Below are positions 1 to 8,528 of a DNA stretch of 64,000 nucleotides, piece by piece; the stretch's first letter is position 1, and the number at the start of each line of letters is the position of its first letter. The notes beneath the pieces are model-generated. The model did not search any database, had not been told where the DNA came from, and saw only the letters and a list, made by a program, of their open reading frames with translations. The position numbers and the translations under genes are program-made. Source of the DNA: Candidatus Thorarchaeota archaeon (GTDB lineage: Archaea; Asgardarchaeota; Thorarchaeia; Thorarchaeales; Thorarchaeaceae); contig PRDH01000015.1 of NCBI GenBank assembly GCA_003345545.1, positions 1 to 64,000 of the forward strand, given 5' to 3'.

Positions 1-506
1 TCGTCAGCAACGAGTATCTTCGGTTTGAGTGCCAGTGTCGATGCTATTGCAACCCGTTGCTGCTCCCCTCCTGACATCTCATGAGGATGCTTGTTTCGAA
101 GATGCTCAAGCTCCAAGAGATCGATTAGCTCCTCCACCCTGCGGCGTATCTCTGCTGGGTCTACACCGAGATTCTCAGGGCCAAATGCAATCTCTTTCTC
201 CACATTGAGAGTGACAAGTTGGTTCTCTGGTTGTTGAAAGACAAGTCCTGCAATTGTCGCCATTTCCGCAACAGTGTGGTCGCGGGTGTTCATTCCATTG
301 ACAATGACATTCCCAGCAATGTATCCGCGATGGAACTGTGGCACAAGTCCATTGATGGTTCTGCACAGTGTAGTCTTGCCACATCCACTGGGTCCAGTGA
401 TAACGATGTATTCACCCTCGTCAATAGTCAGATTGATCTTCTTGAGTGCAAGGAAGTCAGTCCCATAGTATTTGAAACTGAAGTCCTGAAACTCAATCAA
501 TGGCAT
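1..506 (-). CDS. ECF/CbiO-type ABC transporter ATP-binding protein (3' end outside the window)
   Basis: The visible 168 codons form the N-terminal part of an ABC ATPase that would power uptake of a vitamin or metal ion with an ECF-type membrane partner. Seen: Walker A GPSGCGKTT, Q-loop FQQPENQ, signature MSGGEQQR and a Walker B ending LVADE at the window edge. The FQQPENQL Q-loop is typical of EcfA/CbiO proteins; this is family knowledge. The ATG at 506 follows an AGGAG about 10 bases upstream, just after the stop of the DHH gene, so the two may be co-transcribed. The substrate cannot be read from this part, and partner genes would lie outside the window. Confidence 0.85.
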   Translation of the reverse strand, partial: MPLIEFQDFSFKYYGTDFLALKKINLTIDEGEYIVITGPSGCGKTTLCRTINGLVPQFHRGYIAGNVIVNGMNTRDHTVAEMATIAGLVFQQPENQLVTLNVEKEIAFGPENLGVDPAEIRRRVEELIDLLELEHLRNKHPHEMSGGEQQRVAIASTLALKPKILVAD

Positions 507-519
507 TGACTATAATCTC

Positions 520-1521
520 CTAGGGTTCACTTGTGGGCTCATGCTCTCTCTCTATGATTGTTCTTATCAAATCTACAGACTTAACAATTGCCTCTTCAAG
601 ACCTTTCGTGCCGTTAGCCCCCGCTGCATTTTCATGACCGCCACCTTTTCCTCCGATGATATCCCCAAGAGGCTCCATCACATCCTTGCCAAGATTGACT
701 GACGTTGCTGTGGAGAATTCACGAGTACTTCGGGAGCTGACTCTCACCACACCCTTTGAGGGGCTGCCACCAACGATTGCCACATCGGCTCCCATCTCAA
801 TGAGAGATCTACACACGCTTGCCTCGAAGGCGCTAATTGTGGAAGTGGCAAGCACCCAGTCCCCAATCATGTGAATCTTGATTCTTCCTGCTGCCTTCAG
901 GCGAGCTATTCTCTCCGAACGGTCTGGACGCATCAGGAGAGCCTTGATGCATCGTTCATAGTCTGCACCGTATTCTATTAGTCTGATGGCGGTCTGAAGT
1001 GTTTTGGTGTCCGCGAAATAGAACCGCCTCGTATCGAAAAGGATTCCTGTGAGCAAGAGGTTGGCAGTTGCAGGGTCAATACGAATCATCTCTTCTTCAA
1101 AGATATCGACCATGATCTCGCAGGTCGACGAGCGATCGCTCTTCACCAGTCGATGTTCAGAGAGAGTTTCAACCTCGGGATTATACTCATGATGATCCAG
1201 TATTATGGTTCTGCTGGGGTCTTGTGGTACTTTCTGAAGCTTCGGGCCAAGCTGAAATGTGCTATTCGTATCGACCAGAATAACAAGATCGCCCACAACA
1301 TCCGATGTTTCGAGAATCGGTACATCAGAAGTGAAAGTGTCTATGACTTGATGAGACAAACGGCTCAAATCATCAGCTAGGAGAACGGGCGACCCTGCGG
1401 GATTGATTGCCCTGTACAGTGTGGAGAAAGCAATCATTGCGCAGACTGCATCCGGATCGGCATTCTGGTGCCCTAGAATTAGCGGTCTCACTGATTCTGA
1501 AAGGAGAGACCTCAGATTCAT
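520..1521 (-). CDS. DHH/DHHA1-family phosphoesterase (NrnA/RecJ-like)
   Basis: The 333-residue protein is a predicted Mn-dependent phosphoesterase acting on short oligonucleotides or cyclic dinucleotide products. Seen: N-terminal GHQNADPDA, a DTN motif, the signature LDHHEYNP, and a glycine-rich C-terminal end (GGKGGGHENAAGA) typical of DHHA1 domains. The start was placed at the ATG whose first bases overlap the upstream stop (ATGA, 1521-1518) rather than at an upstream alternative that would run into the DUF3194 gene. It sits downstream of DUF3194 and prefoldin beta, an order common in archaea. Whether it acts as a nanoRNase, an exonuclease or on cyclic dinucleotides cannot be told from sequence. 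Confidence 0.85.
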   Translation of the reverse strand: MNLRSLLSESVRPLILGHQNADPDAVCAMIAFSTLYRAINPAGSPVLLADDLSRLSHQVIDTFTSDVPILETSDVVGDLVILVDTNSTFQLGPKLQKVPQDPSRTIILDHHEYNPEVETLSEHRLVKSDRSSTCEIMVDIFEEEMIRIDPATANLLLTGILFDTRRFYFADTKTLQTAIRLIEYGADYERCIKALLMRPDRSERIARLKAAGRIKIHMIGDWVLATSTISAFEASVCRSLIEMGADVAIVGGSPSKGVVRVSSRSTREFSTATSVNLGKDVMEPLGDIIGGKGGGHENAAGANGTKGLEEAIVKSVDLIRTIIEREHEPTSEP

Positions 1522-1829
1522 TTTGCTTTCAGCCCCATCAGCTGTTTTTCTAGCCACTCTGCGCCCCAATCGATTGCTTCCTGAATTACATCCTGGAGCG
1601 AAATGCCAGTGTCGAAACCCTGACCGATCTCGATGTCGATATCAACATCTAGTTGACCGTCAAGCAGGCTTAGAGCGCAGCTGACGAATAGATCTTCGAT
1701 GCTCTTCCCAGGTACCCTCTTCAGAAGGAACCCAGTGACTTGGCGTTCACATTCCTCAGCCATCTGCTCAATTATTCCTTCAGAGATATCGGGAAGGCCG
1801 ATATCGATAATGTTAGTCATCTCTCTCAC
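1518..1829 (-). CDS. DUF3194 family protein
   Basis: This 103-residue acidic protein resembles DUF3194, an archaeal family of unknown function usually encoded next to prefoldin beta. Seen: an acidic alpha/beta pattern with alternating hydrophobic residues (LDVDIDIEI) and a C-terminal helix ending in a basic tail. It overlaps the prefoldin gene by ATGA at 1829-1826 and the DHH gene by ATGA at 1521-1518, so translation of the three is probably coupled. The conserved neighbourhood suggests a role near protein folding or RNA metabolism, but no activity can be assigned. Confidence 0.72.
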   Translation of the reverse strand: MREMTNIIDIGLPDISEGIIEQMAEECERQVTGFLLKRVPGKSIEDLFVSCALSLLDGQLDVDIDIEIGQGFDTGISLQDVIQEAIDWGAEWLEKQLMGLKAK

Positions 1830-2188
1830 TGGAGTCGAAGATTCTGTTTGGAGAGTTCAAGTTGTATCTTGTTCTGGAGCTCTTGAAGCTTCCCGGTCAG
1901 ACTCTCGAGCTGCTTCTTCGTGGATGCAAGCCGCAGTTCCAGGGTCTTCTGTCTATCATCAAGTTCCGCAGCGAGTGAAGGTTTGTCTACTTTGAACATC
2001 ACTTGCCCTACCGCTTTGTAAGTCACAACGTCATCCGCCTGCTTATTCAACTCCTCAAGAGTACCCGTCACTTCAGTGAGTTCGGACTGAAGCGCTTGTG
2101 ACAATGTAGCAAGATTCTCATGGTTTCTGCGCATCGTATCGAACTTCTGAAGTTCCTGCTCTAGTGCTGGAGGTATATTCTGAGCCAT
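1826..2188 (-). CDS. pfdB: Prefoldin subunit beta
   Basis: The 120-residue protein is the beta subunit of the hexameric prefoldin chaperone, which holds unfolded proteins in the cytoplasm and passes them to the thermosome. Seen: two long heptad-patterned helices (about residues 5-50 and 75-118) joined by a short beta hairpin (YKAVGQVMFKVDK), the standard beta-type layout and length. The ATG at 2188 has GGGAGAT upstream. It is followed by an overlapping DUF3194 gene and preceded by Pcc1, the usual archaeal neighbours. The alpha subunit is not in this window. Confidence 0.92.
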   Translation of the reverse strand: MAQNIPPALEQELQKFDTMRRNHENLATLSQALQSELTEVTGTLEELNKQADDVVTYKAVGQVMFKVDKPSLAAELDDRQKTLELRLASTKKQLESLTGKLQELQNKIQLELSKQNLRLQ

Positions 2189-2250
2189 TATCCTGTATCT
2201 CCCAAATCCGATAGTAGTGCCGTTCTAGATTGCGCGTTCGAACTGGTGAC

Positions 2251-2535
2251 TTAAGGCTTTGCATCAGTACTCCCGGAATCAATGTTCTCTAGTGTTCTCA
2301 TGCATGCAGAGATCCATGCGACATAGGAGTTCAAGGACGCACGCATCGCAGTCAGGTCATTAGCCTCAATTCTCACAACCAGAGAAGAGCCATTGACTGT
2401 GACTGTAGACGTAGCTCTGTCTGATGGAATCGACTCTGTTTCAGGTGCCAGGGCAGCACATAGAATCCTTGCTTTCTGCTCTGATTCAAGAGGTATTTCC
2501 AGTACGGACCTACTCTTGACATCACTACCAGTCAC
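2251..2535 (-). CDS. pcc1: KEOPS complex subunit Pcc1
   Basis: This is a roughly 94-residue Pcc1-type protein, the dimerisation subunit of the KEOPS complex that makes the t6A modification at position 37 of tRNAs reading ANN codons. Seen: the short beta-beta-alpha pattern with LEIPLESEQKARILCAALAPE near the N-terminus and the motif RIEANDLTAMRASLNSY near the C-terminus, both characteristic of the family. A GTG at 2535 has AGAGG about 10 bases upstream; an earlier GTG at 2544 is also in frame but too close to that site. The gene begins inside the end of the Brix gene. Other KEOPS subunits are not in the window. Confidence 0.82.
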   Translation of the reverse strand: MTGSDVKSRSVLEIPLESEQKARILCAALAPETESIPSDRATSTVTVNGSSLVVRIEANDLTAMRASLNSYVAWISACMRTLENIDSGSTDAKP

Positions 2536-3094
2536 TTGATACACTTCCTCTGAACGTAGAAACTAGAATTCTCGGCCCCGCCTCAAGCCCATTATGAGCA
2601 TCATAGTGAGTCCAAAGAATCTTTCCTGAGGCATCGTCTTCGAACCAGATGAAACTTTGGTTATCCTCTGTTAATGCTCCGATGGGATTGAGCCGCTCTG
2701 AGAGATTGAGGCTCAATAGCGATGCAATATCATTGGCCAGCTCTTTGGCTCTCTCGCTGCTCTCCGATTTGATGACAACGCTGTCGACCGTCGTAGTTCG
2801 GATTGAAGCCGCAGAAGAAACCTCGCGTCGAAGGCGAATGCGGTCAAATCTGATGCTGATGACCTCTTGACCAGCAGATGAGAGAACCGTCATCTCGCCA
2901 GGATTGCCCTTCCAAATAGAGATAATAATGGCTGCCTTAGCACCGTTTTGGTTTATCCGGGCAGTGAGTTCAGCGAGGCCCATTCCTCCACGATTGAACC
3001 GCTCGACCCTGGGTAGAACTGAACACAGATCACGAACAAAAGTCCGAACTCTATTTGATGTCTTCCGTGAAGTTGTAAGTAATAGACTCGGCAA
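2525..3094 (-). CDS. Brix domain ribosome-biogenesis protein (Imp4-like)
   Basis: The 189-residue protein is a single Brix domain, the archaeal counterpart of eukaryotic Imp4/Rpf/Brx1 factors that bind rRNA during subunit assembly. Seen: LLLTTSRKTSNRVRTF near the start, followed by VERFNRGGMGLAEL and an alternating beta-strand pattern through the middle. The start is a TTG at 3094; no ATG in this frame precedes it, and the ATG at 3119 is in another frame. It lies 17 bases after L37Ae and overlaps Pcc1, so all three are probably one transcript. In many archaea rpoP sits between L37Ae and this gene; here there is no room for it. Confidence 0.85.
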   Translation of the reverse strand: MPSLLLTTSRKTSNRVRTFVRDLCSVLPRVERFNRGGMGLAELTARINQNGAKAAIIISIWKGNPGEMTVLSSAGQEVISIRFDRIRLRREVSSAASIRTTTVDSVVIKSESSERAKELANDIASLLSLNLSERLNPIGALTEDNQSFIWFEDDASGKILWTHYDAHNGLEAGPRILVSTFRGSVSSDW

Positions 3095-3111
3095 CTGGAA
3101 TCGGCTCGAGA

Positions 3112-3516
3112 TTAGTCATCATTAGTGTCTTCGGACTCTGATGTTGAAACTGTTTCAGCATCAAGAATGACTTCGTCCTCTTCCTTTCCAACATTGGGTA
3201 GGAAATCAAGTACATCCTCAATGTTTTCGTTTTCGCGAAGTGCTAGAAAGTCACCTGCAACCCTCTGGGCGATTACTCTCCTTGAAGCCTTTCCTGGCTC
3301 AGTAAAGGGGACATAGGCACCACCTGCGAAAAGAAGATTGCACTTATTGCACTTCCAAAGCCCAACAGCCTCTCTCCTGAGTGCCTTTGTTGCACATGCC
3401 GGACACCGGACTGGTTCGCTCGCCTTATTCTCTATATCTAGGACTCGCTTTCGTAGCTTGGCGCCATATCGTGGTCCGAATCTTCCGGTGCTCCCGACCT
3501 TCTTGGTTCGTGCCAA
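3112..3516 (-). CDS. rpl37ae: Large-subunit ribosomal protein L37Ae with an acidic C-terminal extension
   Basis: This is the zinc-ribbon ribosomal protein L37Ae. Seen: the N-terminal TGRFGPRYGAKLRKRV, the zinc ligands CPAC (about residue 38) and CNKC (about residue 55), and AGGAYVPFTEPG. The family is usually about 85-95 residues; here 134, because about 45 extra residues follow, ending in a very acidic, Ser/Thr-rich tail (SESEDTNDD). The start is a TTG at 3516 with AAGGAG nine bases upstream. It is upstream of Brix in the same direction. The extension is atypical and is discussed in the findings. Confidence 0.93.
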   Translation of the reverse strand: MARTKKVGSTGRFGPRYGAKLRKRVLDIENKASEPVRCPACATKALRREAVGLWKCNKCNLLFAGGAYVPFTEPGKASRRVIAQRVAGDFLALRENENIEDVLDFLPNVGKEEDEVILDAETVSTSESEDTNDD

Positions 3517-3660
3517 TTGTATGATCTCCTTATAGTATCGTATGTGGGCTACTTGAGGTGGCTACTGGAGCCAACCAATCGCCCGCATGAATCGCTTATT
3601 AGCATATCTGTCTGTAGGCAGAGAGAGGGCTCAAAGAGTGACCTAGAGTCCTCCACGAGC

Positions 3661-4488
3661 CTATTTGACTGCTTTCACAGACTCGTCGATCTTCCTGCGA
3701 ATGTCCTTCCCTGCAACCAGAGCCATGTCCATTGCCTGCTCGATGAGACTCAACGACATTGCACCTGTTCCTCCGCCTTTCTGGAGAGCAGTGAAGTTGT
3801 TCTTCTCATCGATGGCCATGGTAAGCCTGCAATCCTGAACGAATTCCTCCTTAAGAGTGGGGTCCAGAATCAGATGTTTGCCAATCTTGACGATTGTATG
3901 CTCTACTGCAATATTGGCAACAGGGAGTGAAAGTATCTTACCTGTAGCGACAAGCTCCTTCTCTTCAACCTTCATTTCAGGAAACTTCGTTGTCAGCAAG
4001 GCAACATTCACTGCAATCGATGATGCGTCGATGAGGTTACCATCATATTCAAGCGGATAAACATCTGCGAATACCATGTACACCTTCTTGCCCTCTAGAA
4101 TGCAGAGCTTCTTCGCATCCACCATCTCCGACTCACGTACACCTCTGTCAACAATTCTGGCAAGTTCAATTGCATCCTCTTTGGGGGGACCCAGCTCGAA
4201 TAAGGGTGATGCAATTGGAGACATTTCAGCAGTCACCATTATGACACCCTCATCGGGAGCATCAGAATAGGGCTCACCTACGAGGACCTTGACACCTGCA
4301 ACAACACTTGTGTCACCGAGTCGTACAAGAGCCGAACCTTCTGCCTTAGCAGGTACGACATTCGCTTCGACCTGAATATCACGATATTGATCGAAGGCAC
4401 GGCCGTCGAGTCTCTCTCCCTTTCCGAGAAGTTCAGCTATAAACTCGCGGTCAATGTGACTGATTGTTTGTGATGAAAAATCACTCAT
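3661..4488 (-). CDS. rrp42: Exosome complex RNase PH-like subunit Rrp42
   Basis: Rrp42 is the catalytically silent RNase PH-fold partner of Rrp41 in the hexameric core ring of the archaeal exosome. Seen: GERLDGRAFDQYRDI near the N-terminus, GSALVRLGDTSVVAGVK, and the Rrp42-type C-terminal half with GGTGAMS. The start is taken at the ATG at 4488, because GAGGAGG lies nine bases before it and directly abuts the alternative ATG at 4497. That gives about 275 residues, usual for the family. It follows Rrp41 with a one-base gap, so coupling is likely. Confidence 0.95.
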   Translation of the reverse strand: MSDFSSQTISHIDREFIAELLGKGERLDGRAFDQYRDIQVEANVVPAKAEGSALVRLGDTSVVAGVKVLVGEPYSDAPDEGVIMVTAEMSPIASPLFELGPPKEDAIELARIVDRGVRESEMVDAKKLCILEGKKVYMVFADVYPLEYDGNLIDASSIAVNVALLTTKFPEMKVEEKELVATGKILSLPVANIAVEHTIVKIGKHLILDPTLKEEFVQDCRLTMAIDEKNNFTALQKGGGTGAMSLSLIEQAMDMALVAGKDIRRKIDESVKAVK

Positions 4489-4489
4489 T

Positions 4490-5305
4490 TCACTCATCCT
4501 CCTCTGGCATGTCAGCCTCACCCAAGTCCGTTTCGAGGTCGTCCTCGAACTCATCTTCTTCAACAGGCTCGCCGTCGGGAGTCTTCCGGACATATGCTCT
4601 CTTCAGAGCATCCTTCTGAAGTTCGTGCAGGTACTTGCAGGAGCCGATACCCATCTGAATCGCTTCCAGAAGTTCGTCACGCGTGAAGAAACCGTCCTGT
4701 TGGAGGAGGGTGATTTCGTCAGTCGGGGGTAGAATCGCAATCGGAACATCGCCCTGACCGTATTTGTCTTCCTCATCGCCAAGATCTACAATGATTACAC
4801 CGTCAGCCTTGCCAACAGCTACAGCCGGAACTAGACTCCTCATTGGGATTCCTGCGTCTGCAAGCGCCAATGATGCGGCGTTAATTGATGCACAGCGTGT
4901 ACCTCCATCAGCCTGAATGACTTGTATGAACACATCAATCACTGCACGCGGAAATTCCTCTAAGAAGAGTGCAGGACTCAACGCATTGGCAATTACCATT
5001 GAGATTTCCTTTTCCCTTCGGGAGGGAGCAGGCTTCTTTCTGTCAGGAACTGAGAAAGTGGCCATCCTGTAGACTACTCTAAGGTATGCCTTATCGTTCA
5101 GTGCAAGGTGCCTCGGATGTAATTCCCTAGGTCCGTAGACTCCTGCAATGATGTATGTTTTACCCTGTCGGATTGATGCAGAACCATCGGCTTGCTTCAA
5201 AACACCAACTTTCAGCTCAACTGGTCGCAATTCATCAGGTCGTCGACCATCGACCCTTAAACCCTCAGGACTAATCAGGTAGTCGGGTTTTGTTTCTGGA
5301 CTCAT
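4490..5305 (-). CDS. rrp41: Exosome complex exonuclease Rrp41
   Basis: Rrp41 is the catalytic phosphorolytic 3'-5' exoribonuclease subunit of the exosome ring. Seen: GLRVDGRRPDELRP at the start, GPRELHPRHLAL, a YRMATFS strand, ADGGTRCASINAA, and the acidic stretch DLGDEEDKYGQGD that contains the catalytic aspartate region in this family. The 271-residue protein is longer than usual because of a strongly acidic C-terminal tail of about 30 residues. Stop and start codons overlap with Rrp4 at 5305. It pairs with Rrp42, encoded immediately downstream. Confidence 0.96.
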   Translation of the reverse strand: MSPETKPDYLISPEGLRVDGRRPDELRPVELKVGVLKQADGSASIRQGKTYIIAGVYGPRELHPRHLALNDKAYLRVVYRMATFSVPDRKKPAPSRREKEISMVIANALSPALFLEEFPRAVIDVFIQVIQADGGTRCASINAASLALADAGIPMRSLVPAVAVGKADGVIIVDLGDEEDKYGQGDVPIAILPPTDEITLLQQDGFFTRDELLEAIQMGIGSCKYLHELQKDALKRAYVRKTPDGEPVEEDEFEDDLETDLGEADMPEEDE

Positions 5306-6225
5306 TACTTTTTCACATCCTCATTTTCAACTGTATCGTCTGATTCATCTTCAGCATCATCTGAAGCTGTAGTTTCTGATTCCTCGTCAAGGTAGTCCTC
5401 CATATCGGATTCCAGATCTCGGTCATTCTCTACAGCTTCAATAGTTTCATCACCTACATCAGCAGACTGTTCGACTTCGGCGACCTCATCCTCAGCTTGT
5501 TTCTCGGTCTTCTTTCCAGCCTTCTTGGAAGGAGCAGCAGGACGTAGCTGTGCCACCTCTTCGGCAAGCATCGTATTGATCCTTTCAGTCAGGTTGGATG
5601 TATGTGCCTGAGTTTCAATGGTCTTGATGGCTTTGATTGTCAAGCGCAGTGACGCAATATCTGGCGCTTTTATCCAGATGCGTCCATTTTGACCAACGAC
5701 TGTTTGTATCCTCAGGTGATCTGTAATCATGTTGATCATTGACCCTCTTCTGCCAATGATTCGGGGTATCTTTGCTGGACTAACATCAAGGAGCATTCCT
5801 TTCTCTAAGACTCGCAGGCCTCTTCCCTTCATTGAGAGAAATGGACCAATCTGTCTGTCAAAAGCAAGCACTTCAGCGGATATGACATCACCAATATCCA
5901 TGTACTCAGAAATATCATCAGAGTAGGGACGTCTCAGCGCGTTATTTGCATGCAAAGATGCTCCATAAGGACCACCGATATCCACTTTCCAGTTATTTCC
6001 CGCAACTGTTGTGATGATGCCAACAACCAGATCGCCTTCCTTTGGGATGTAGGCACCCTCCAGCGCAACAACCTTTACAGTGTTGCCTCTAAGCTCAGCT
6101 AATCCAACAAGTGTGGAGTAGATCTTGCCATTCTCATCATACGTGCCATAGGACGGTCTGTATCTGCCTTCTGCAAGCAGCTGCCCAGGCACGACAACTT
6201 CACGTTTTTGAAAGTATATTGCCAA
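5305..6225 (-). CDS. rrp4: Exosome RNA-binding cap subunit Rrp4 with a long acidic tail
   Basis: Rrp4 forms the RNA-binding cap of the archaeal exosome. Seen in order: an N-terminal domain (VVPGQLLAEG), an S1 domain (about residues 60-135, GDLVVGIITTV and GDVISAEV) and a KH domain with PRIIGRRGSMINMI. Family members are about 230-250 residues; this one is 306, the extra being a lysine-rich linker and about 60 very acidic residues. The start is a TTG at 6225 with GAGGG nine bases upstream. It heads the Rrp4-Rrp41-Rrp42 series and follows SBDS by 58 bases. Confidence 0.95.
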   Translation of the reverse strand: MAIYFQKREVVVPGQLLAEGRYRPSYGTYDENGKIYSTLVGLAELRGNTVKVVALEGAYIPKEGDLVVGIITTVAGNNWKVDIGGPYGASLHANNALRRPYSDDISEYMDIGDVISAEVLAFDRQIGPFLSMKGRGLRVLEKGMLLDVSPAKIPRIIGRRGSMINMITDHLRIQTVVGQNGRIWIKAPDIASLRLTIKAIKTIETQAHTSNLTERINTMLAEEVAQLRPAAPSKKAGKKTEKQAEDEVAEVEQSADVGDETIEAVENDRDLESDMEDYLDEESETTASDDAEDESDDTVENEDVKK

Positions 6226-6283
6226 TTATTCGTTCCCTCTGTAATCTAGTTTCAATCTTAATTATTCCTCTAACGGGATTCTG

Positions 6284-7009
6284 TTATCTAACGACTTCAA
6301 TACGAATCTGACCCTTTGTCAGCCTGTTCAGCTCGTCATAGAGCTCTTGTCTCTTCTGGGCAGGAAGCTCAACCAGGCCGGTCCATGAGCCATCGAGATT
6401 CCACGACTCTGACTTGATAACGGCTGCATTCGAGACCAAGTTGTATCCCTTTCCAGAGTGTGCTGCAGGTATAGTGATTTGCAGTTTGACACTCTCAAAG
6501 GATATTGGAATGATGACTCTCAGAGCCTTGACCACGTTGGGAATCTGTTCATCAACGCTGATGAAAGGGTCGACCTGCACTTTTGCCTCCTCAAGAGCCT
6601 GACGAATTCTGTCAGGTGGATGAGGATGGCCCGTCTGAGGGTTCATCGCACGTTTTGCGATGTGATCAATGATGGTGTCTGTCTTCTCATGCACAAGCTG
6701 AACTCGCTGTTCGTGAGTGAGCTTGAACTCACCCTGCTTGATAATCTGGGGAGCAATATCAAAGATCTCAGAGGTCCCAAATGCATCCTCGAAAAGGTTC
6801 TCTGAGGCATGGTCACCTCTCCTCGCATCTTCGTATACAATATAGGATTTGAGTATGTCCTCAAGTGGGATCTCTTCTCCTCGTCTGTACTTGAAGGCAA
6901 GATCAGGGTCAACAAACAGTTCAAACCGATTGGGCCCCTTCTTAAGACTGACAACAACAGCATCGAGATCAAGCCAAGTTTCGCCAATTCTCCTATCTCC
7001 GCCGCTCAT
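6284..7009 (-). CDS. SBDS/Sdo1 ribosome maturation protein
   Basis: This is the archaeal orthologue of Shwachman-Bodian-Diamond syndrome protein, which in eukaryotes works with EFL1 to release eIF6 from the large ribosomal subunit. Seen: the N-terminal domain with VVVSLKKGPNRFELFVDP and a central helical domain with HPHPPDRIRQALEEAKVQVDP, both diagnostic, followed by a ferredoxin-like C-terminal domain. Length about 241 matches the family. An in-frame TTG directly before the ATG at 7009 is also possible. An AGGAG lies after the PsmA stop. Its place between PsmA and Rrp4 is classical for archaea. Confidence 0.94.
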   Translation of the reverse strand: MSGGDRRIGETWLDLDAVVVSLKKGPNRFELFVDPDLAFKYRRGEEIPLEDILKSYIVYEDARRGDHASENLFEDAFGTSEIFDIAPQIIKQGEFKLTHEQRVQLVHEKTDTIIDHIAKRAMNPQTGHPHPPDRIRQALEEAKVQVDPFISVDEQIPNVVKALRVIIPISFESVKLQITIPAAHSGKGYNLVSNAAVIKSESWNLDGSWTGLVELPAQKRQELYDELNRLTKGQIRIEVVR

Positions 7010-7026
7010 CAATTTGCAGTCAACTC

Positions 7027-7761
7027 CTATTGCTTCTTCCCAGGCTTGGGAGGATTCAGAAACGTTTCAATCTCAGCACGAGAGAGCTTCTCAAACTTGC
7101 GTGTTGCCAGTGGTATCTTGGCAATCTCAACATTATCAGCGGAGAGATCGCGCTCAGTTGCTTCGCGAAGAGCACCAAGAGCCAGTTTGATTGCATCAGA
7201 CAGCGATTTCTCTCTTGAGTAATTCTTCTCAAGGAATTCACCCGCTCTTGTCGTACCTTTGCCAATCACTGCAGCCAAAAAGCCCCAGTATGTGCCAACA
7301 GGGTCAGTCACAAAGAGTCTTGGTGCATTGTCAAAGTCAATAGATCCTATTATCATCGCTACACCATAGGGTCGGGCGCCGCCGCCTTGAGTGAACTCTG
7401 CCTTCTTGTTGCATATGTGTTCAGCAATGACCTCTGCAGGAACAGGTTCTTCGTAGGTGAGCCAGTACGATTGTGCCTTGATTCTGGCCTCATATAAAAG
7501 CCTGCGCGCATCGGCCATCAGACCCGATGTGGCCGTGCCAATATGGTCATCTATTTTTGCTATCTTCTCAACACTGTCGGGCTCCTGAAGAGGTTCGATT
7601 CTCTTCTCTGTGACAAGAATGACTCCCTCGTTTACAAGGACCCCAATTGATGTTGCCCCCTGTTCTACTGCCTTCTTCGCGTATTCGGCAGCGAATATTC
7701 TCCCATCAGGACTAAAGATGCTGGTACTCATATCATAACCAGCACCAGAGATTCCAAACAC
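7027..7761 (-). CDS. psmA: Proteasome alpha subunit
   Basis: This is the outer-ring alpha subunit of the 20S proteasome. Seen: GYDMSTSIFSPDGRIFAAEYA, the alpha-type N-terminal gate region, then EQGATSIGV and the conserved fold through PRLFVTDPVG. The start is best placed at the GTG at 7761 because GGAGG lies eight bases upstream and the product then begins MFGISGAGYD, close to other archaeal alpha subunits; an upstream in-frame ATG at 7821 would add 20 residues unlike the family. It is the first gene of the colinear run PsmA-SBDS-Rrp4-Rrp41-Rrp42. No beta subunit gene is in the window. Confidence 0.94.
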   Translation of the reverse strand: MFGISGAGYDMSTSIFSPDGRIFAAEYAKKAVEQGATSIGVLVNEGVILVTEKRIEPLQEPDSVEKIAKIDDHIGTATSGLMADARRLLYEARIKAQSYWLTYEEPVPAEVIAEHICNKKAEFTQGGGARPYGVAMIIGSIDFDNAPRLFVTDPVGTYWGFLAAVIGKGTTRAGEFLEKNYSREKSLSDAIKLALGALREATERDLSADNVEIAKIPLATRKFEKLSRAEIETFLNPPKPGKKQ

Positions 7762-7981
7762 AATGTATTCCTCCAAGTAGTCATTAGAACTCGCCGGAAG
7801 CCAGAACCCACAAGTGGGCATCGCCTGACAGTTCCAGGGATAGTAAAGACTCCTATGCAGTCAGCCCTGAGGTATTCTACCGCTTGGGCTCAAAGGCAAT
7901 TCTCCGACCTAGCCACATAAAGCTTCTGGTCTATCAGCTTAGCTACATTTGTTCTCTTCTTGCTGACTGATATTGATGATA

Positions 7982-8380
7982 TCACTGTTGGAGCCAATAG
8001 AGATACACGACGAATCCGAGAGAGAATATTGCTGTTGTACCACCCACCGCGGATCCAAACATGAGCCAAGCCATTGCTGCGACTGTGATGAAGACTAGTA
8101 TCACTTCGAACCAGCCGGCCCTCACTCCAGATATGAAATGCTTTAGGGTAATCACAGTGACCGAGAGGAAAATGAATATTCCAACCATCGTGAGTGACTC
8201 AAGCAGGACAGTGACATATAGATTCATTTCACTGAGTATACCAATCGGGCTGGTTTCAATGATGTCAGGCGAGGACCATGCCCAAAATGTAAGTCCTAGT
8301 ATCAAGAATACAACTGTGAATACCAAAGTAATCACTGTAGAGCGTATCACTTCGCCTCTTTCTGGAGTATCATCGCTCAC
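7982..8380 (-). CDS. Small four-helix membrane protein, unknown function
   Basis: The 132-residue protein has a short acidic N-terminus and about four hydrophobic segments (roughly residues 15-33, 52-77, 88-108 and 111-131). No family was recognised. The GTG start at 8380 is supported by GGAG nine bases upstream. It stands alone between the metal permease gene and the proteasome gene, with gaps of about 150 and 220 bases, so it is probably its own transcription unit. No charged or catalytic motif suggests an enzymatic role. Confidence 0.6.
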   Translation of the reverse strand: MSDDTPERGEVIRSTVITLVFTVVFLILGLTFWAWSSPDIIETSPIGILSEMNLYVTVLLESLTMVGIFIFLSVTVITLKHFISGVRAGWFEVILVFITVAAMAWLMFGSAVGGTTAIFSLGFVVYLYWLQQ

Positions 8381-8528
8381 TGTTGTTCACTCCGACCTTG
8401 AAAAGCGAGGGTTAATGTTTCACTCTTAAAGATAGCGACAGACTCAATGTCGTCCGGTCTGATTCTCATCCAGAAATCGGCCTTTGTCTTCATTTTGGCT
8501 TGAAGATAATGGGATAGATGATGCAATT

